Of a stretch of 64,000 bases of DNA, positions 62,570-64,000 are shown in pieces. The stretch is from Roseiarcus sp963820795 (GTDB taxonomy: Bacteria; Pseudomonadota; Alphaproteobacteria; Rhizobiales; Beijerinckiaceae), in assembly GCA_963820795.1 (NCBI GenBank), contig CAWGBJ010000002.1, positions 124,001 to 188,000 of the forward strand. Reading direction: 5' to 3'. Below the pieces are notes generated by a model. It ran no database searches, was not told the DNA's origin, and saw nothing but the letters and a program-made list of their open reading frames with translations. A program made the position numbers and the translations under genes. Numbering within the stretch: the first letter of the stretch is position 1; each line of letters starts with the position of its first letter.

Positions 62570-64000
62570 TGGCTCTTCGCTTTGACGCGATAGGCGCTGA
62601 CCTCGGCCGGCGTGACCTCGAGACCCGAATTGCCCCACTTCGAATAGACGTAGGTCAGCACGTCGGCGATGTCCTCGTCGGAAAGGCTCCAGGCGGGCAT
62701 CACGCCATTGAAGTCGTGGCCGTTGACGGTGAGTTTGGTTTCGAGGCCGCCGGTGACGGTCTTGATGGCGCGGATCTTGTCGCCGTTGAGATAGTCGGAC
62801 TTCGCCAGCGGCGGGAACGCGTCGGGCACGCCCTCGCCGTTCTCCTGATGGCAGGCCTGGCAATTATTGGCGAATATCCCAGCGCCGATTTCGATGCGCT
62901 CGGCCTTGGTCTTGGCCGCCGGGACGGCGACCGGGTTTTGGCCGGCGACGCGGATGCCCGTCCCCTCGGGCTGGTAAACGAGGTCGAACTGCTTGCCGGA
63001 ATAAACAAGCTTGTCCTCCGGGCCGCTCACCTTGAGCTGGGCCAGGGCGCCGCGATTGAAGGCCCGCTCGATCGAGTGATCGACGATGATGAAAGTGCCG
63101 GGCACGCTCATCCGGAACTGGACGATCGCCGCGCCGCCGGCAGGGATCAAAGTCGTCTGCACATTGTGGGTGGGCAGGCTCAGATTTCCTTCAGAATAGA
63201 CAGTGTCGAAAATTTGGCCGATGACATGGAACGAGGAGACAAGGTTCGGCCCGCCGTCGCCGACGAACAAGCGCACCGTCTCGCCGACGTTCGCCGTCAG
63301 CGCCTTGTTGCCGACCGTCGAGCCGACCGAGCCGTTGAACACCACATATTCCGGCTTCTCGTCGATGACCTTGGCCATGCTGAACGGCTGCAGGCCCTGC
63401 TCGCCGTTCTTGCCCTCGGTGTAGAAGTCGCCCTGCATCAGATAGTACTCGTGGTCTACCTTTGGCAGGCCGCCCTTCGGCTCGACCATGATCATGCCGT
63501 ACATGCCGTTGCCGATGTGCATGGCGACCGGCGCAGTCGCGCAGTGATAGACGAACAGCCCCGGGTTCAGCGCCTTGAACGAGAAGACCGAGCTGTGGCC
63601 GGGCGCCGTCAGCGAGGCCGCCGCGCCGCCGCCGGGGCCGTTCACCGCATGTAGGTCGATGTTGTGCGGATTTTTGTTGTCTGGATGATTGTCGAGATGC
63701 ATCTCGACCTCGTCGCCCTCGCGGATGCGGATGAACTTGCCCGGCACGTGGCCGCCGAAAGTCCAAAAGGTGTAGCGGACGCCGTCCGCGAGCCGTCCCT
63801 CGAGCTCCCTGACTTCCAGATGCACGATAATCTTGGTCGCGTGATCGCGATGGATCGGCGGCGGCACGTTCGGCGCGTCGGTCAGGACCGCGTTCTCCTC
63901 GCCGACGATCGGCTCGTTGAGATTGTCCTCGCGCGAGGCGGCATAGGCGACGCCGGCGACGAGGAGCGCGGCGACCGCCGCGCCCGACCGAAATGCCCGA
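62566..64000 (-). CDS. nirK: Copper nitrite reductase NirK with C-terminal cytochrome c domain, 5' end outside window
   Basis: The frame is open to the right edge, so the true start is missing; the visible N-terminal part (LLVAGVAYAASREDNL) looks like a signal region. Type 1 and type 2 Cu ligands are visible: NIDLHAV (Asp, His), FVYHCATAPVAMHIGNGM (His-Cys-His-Met) and FIIVDHSIERAF (His). After a linker, CQACH (CxxCH) and GVMPAW form a fused cytochrome c. It reduces nitrite to nitric oxide in the periplasm; the heme domain likely delivers electrons. Confidence 0.95.
   Translation of the reverse strand, partial: RAFRSGAAVAALLVAGVAYAASREDNLNEPIVGEENAVLTDAPNVPPPIHRDHATKIIVHLEVRELEGRLADGVRYTFWTFGGHVPGKFIRIREGDEVEMHLDNHPDNKNPHNIDLHAVNGPGGGAAASLTAPGHSSVFSFKALNPGLFVYHCATAPVAMHIGNGMYGMIMVEPKGGLPKVDHEYYLMQGDFYTEGKNGEQGLQPFSMAKVIDEKPEYVVFNGSVGSTVGNKALTANVGETVRLFVGDGGPNLVSSFHVIGQIFDTVYSEGNLSLPTHNVQTTLIPAGGAAIVQFRMSVPGTFIIVDHSIERAFNRGALAQLKVSGPEDKLVYSGKQFDLVYQPEGTGIRVAGQNPVAVPAAKTKAERIEIGAGIFANNCQACHQENGEGVPDAFPPLAKSDYLNGDKIRAIKTVTGGLETKLTVNGHDFNGVMPAWSLSDEDIADVLTYVYSKWGNSGLEVTPAEVSAYRVKAKSQ

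Overview
The window is GC-rich DNA with dense, short-spaced genes. It looks chromosomal and comes from an alphaproteobacterium, most likely of the order Hyphomicrobiales (Rhizobiales). The strongest taxonomic signs are an FtcR-type flagellar response regulator, a motB-motC-fliK run, a DUF1217 flagellar-cluster protein and a DUF6165 domain. A genus cannot be named from sequence alone. PHA storage genes, a copper nitrite reductase and a plant-polysaccharide locus suggest a versatile soil or water heterotroph.

Layout. 1-3818: a very large secreted protein (minus strand, runs off the left edge) with an LprI-like N-terminus and duplicated internal modules. 4267-14443: accessory metabolic and regulatory genes: LysE exporter, ArsR-SRPBCC pair with tandem operators, LysR, FMN split-barrel protein, a vapB-vapC-ybaK-DUF72 operon, a serine hydrolase, an acyl-CoA ligase, an atypical SDR and a haloacid dehalogenase. 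14.6-17.6 kb: a mosaic intergenic repeat, a PDZ-GAF membrane protein and a GNAT acetyltransferase. 17.7-23.6 kb: an IS1634-type transposase remnant, dodecin, then a polyhydroxyalkanoate (PHA) locus of phasin, PHA depolymerase, class II-like PhaC, MaoC hydratase and acyl-CoA ligase. The depolymerase and the ligase are each interrupted by a single frameshift. 24-31.2 kb: SnoaL-like protein, acyl-CoA dehydrogenase, glyS/glyQ, rph, rnd. 31.3-32.7 kb: a decayed CobW-type GTPase and an OmpR-type regulator without its receiver.

34-47.7 kb is a flagellar block: DUF1217 protein, a TPR/glycosyltransferase/DUF6165 fusion, PilZ protein, ftcR, flagellin, fliF, a FliH-like protein, motB, motC, fliK and a lytic transglycosylase. 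Flagellin and FliK both carry internal tandem duplications. 47.8-48.4 kb holds the second copy of the mosaic repeat. 48.4-52.3 kb has an orphan NMT1/THI5-like binding protein, RidA, a GH10 xylanase and a cluster of palindromic REP-like repeats. 52.3-61.2 kb is a sugar-uptake and glycoside locus: an ABC importer without its ATPase diverges from ROK regulator, Gfo/Idh/MocA oxidoreductase, ThuA-like protein and GH3 beta-glucosidase. 61.2-64 kb is a tightly overlapping nirK-nirV-SCO operon that runs off the right edge.

Two real genes run off the window ends (1-3818 and nirK). The mosaic repeat, the TPR-glycosyltransferase-DUF6165 protein and the modular LprI protein are the least explained elements.
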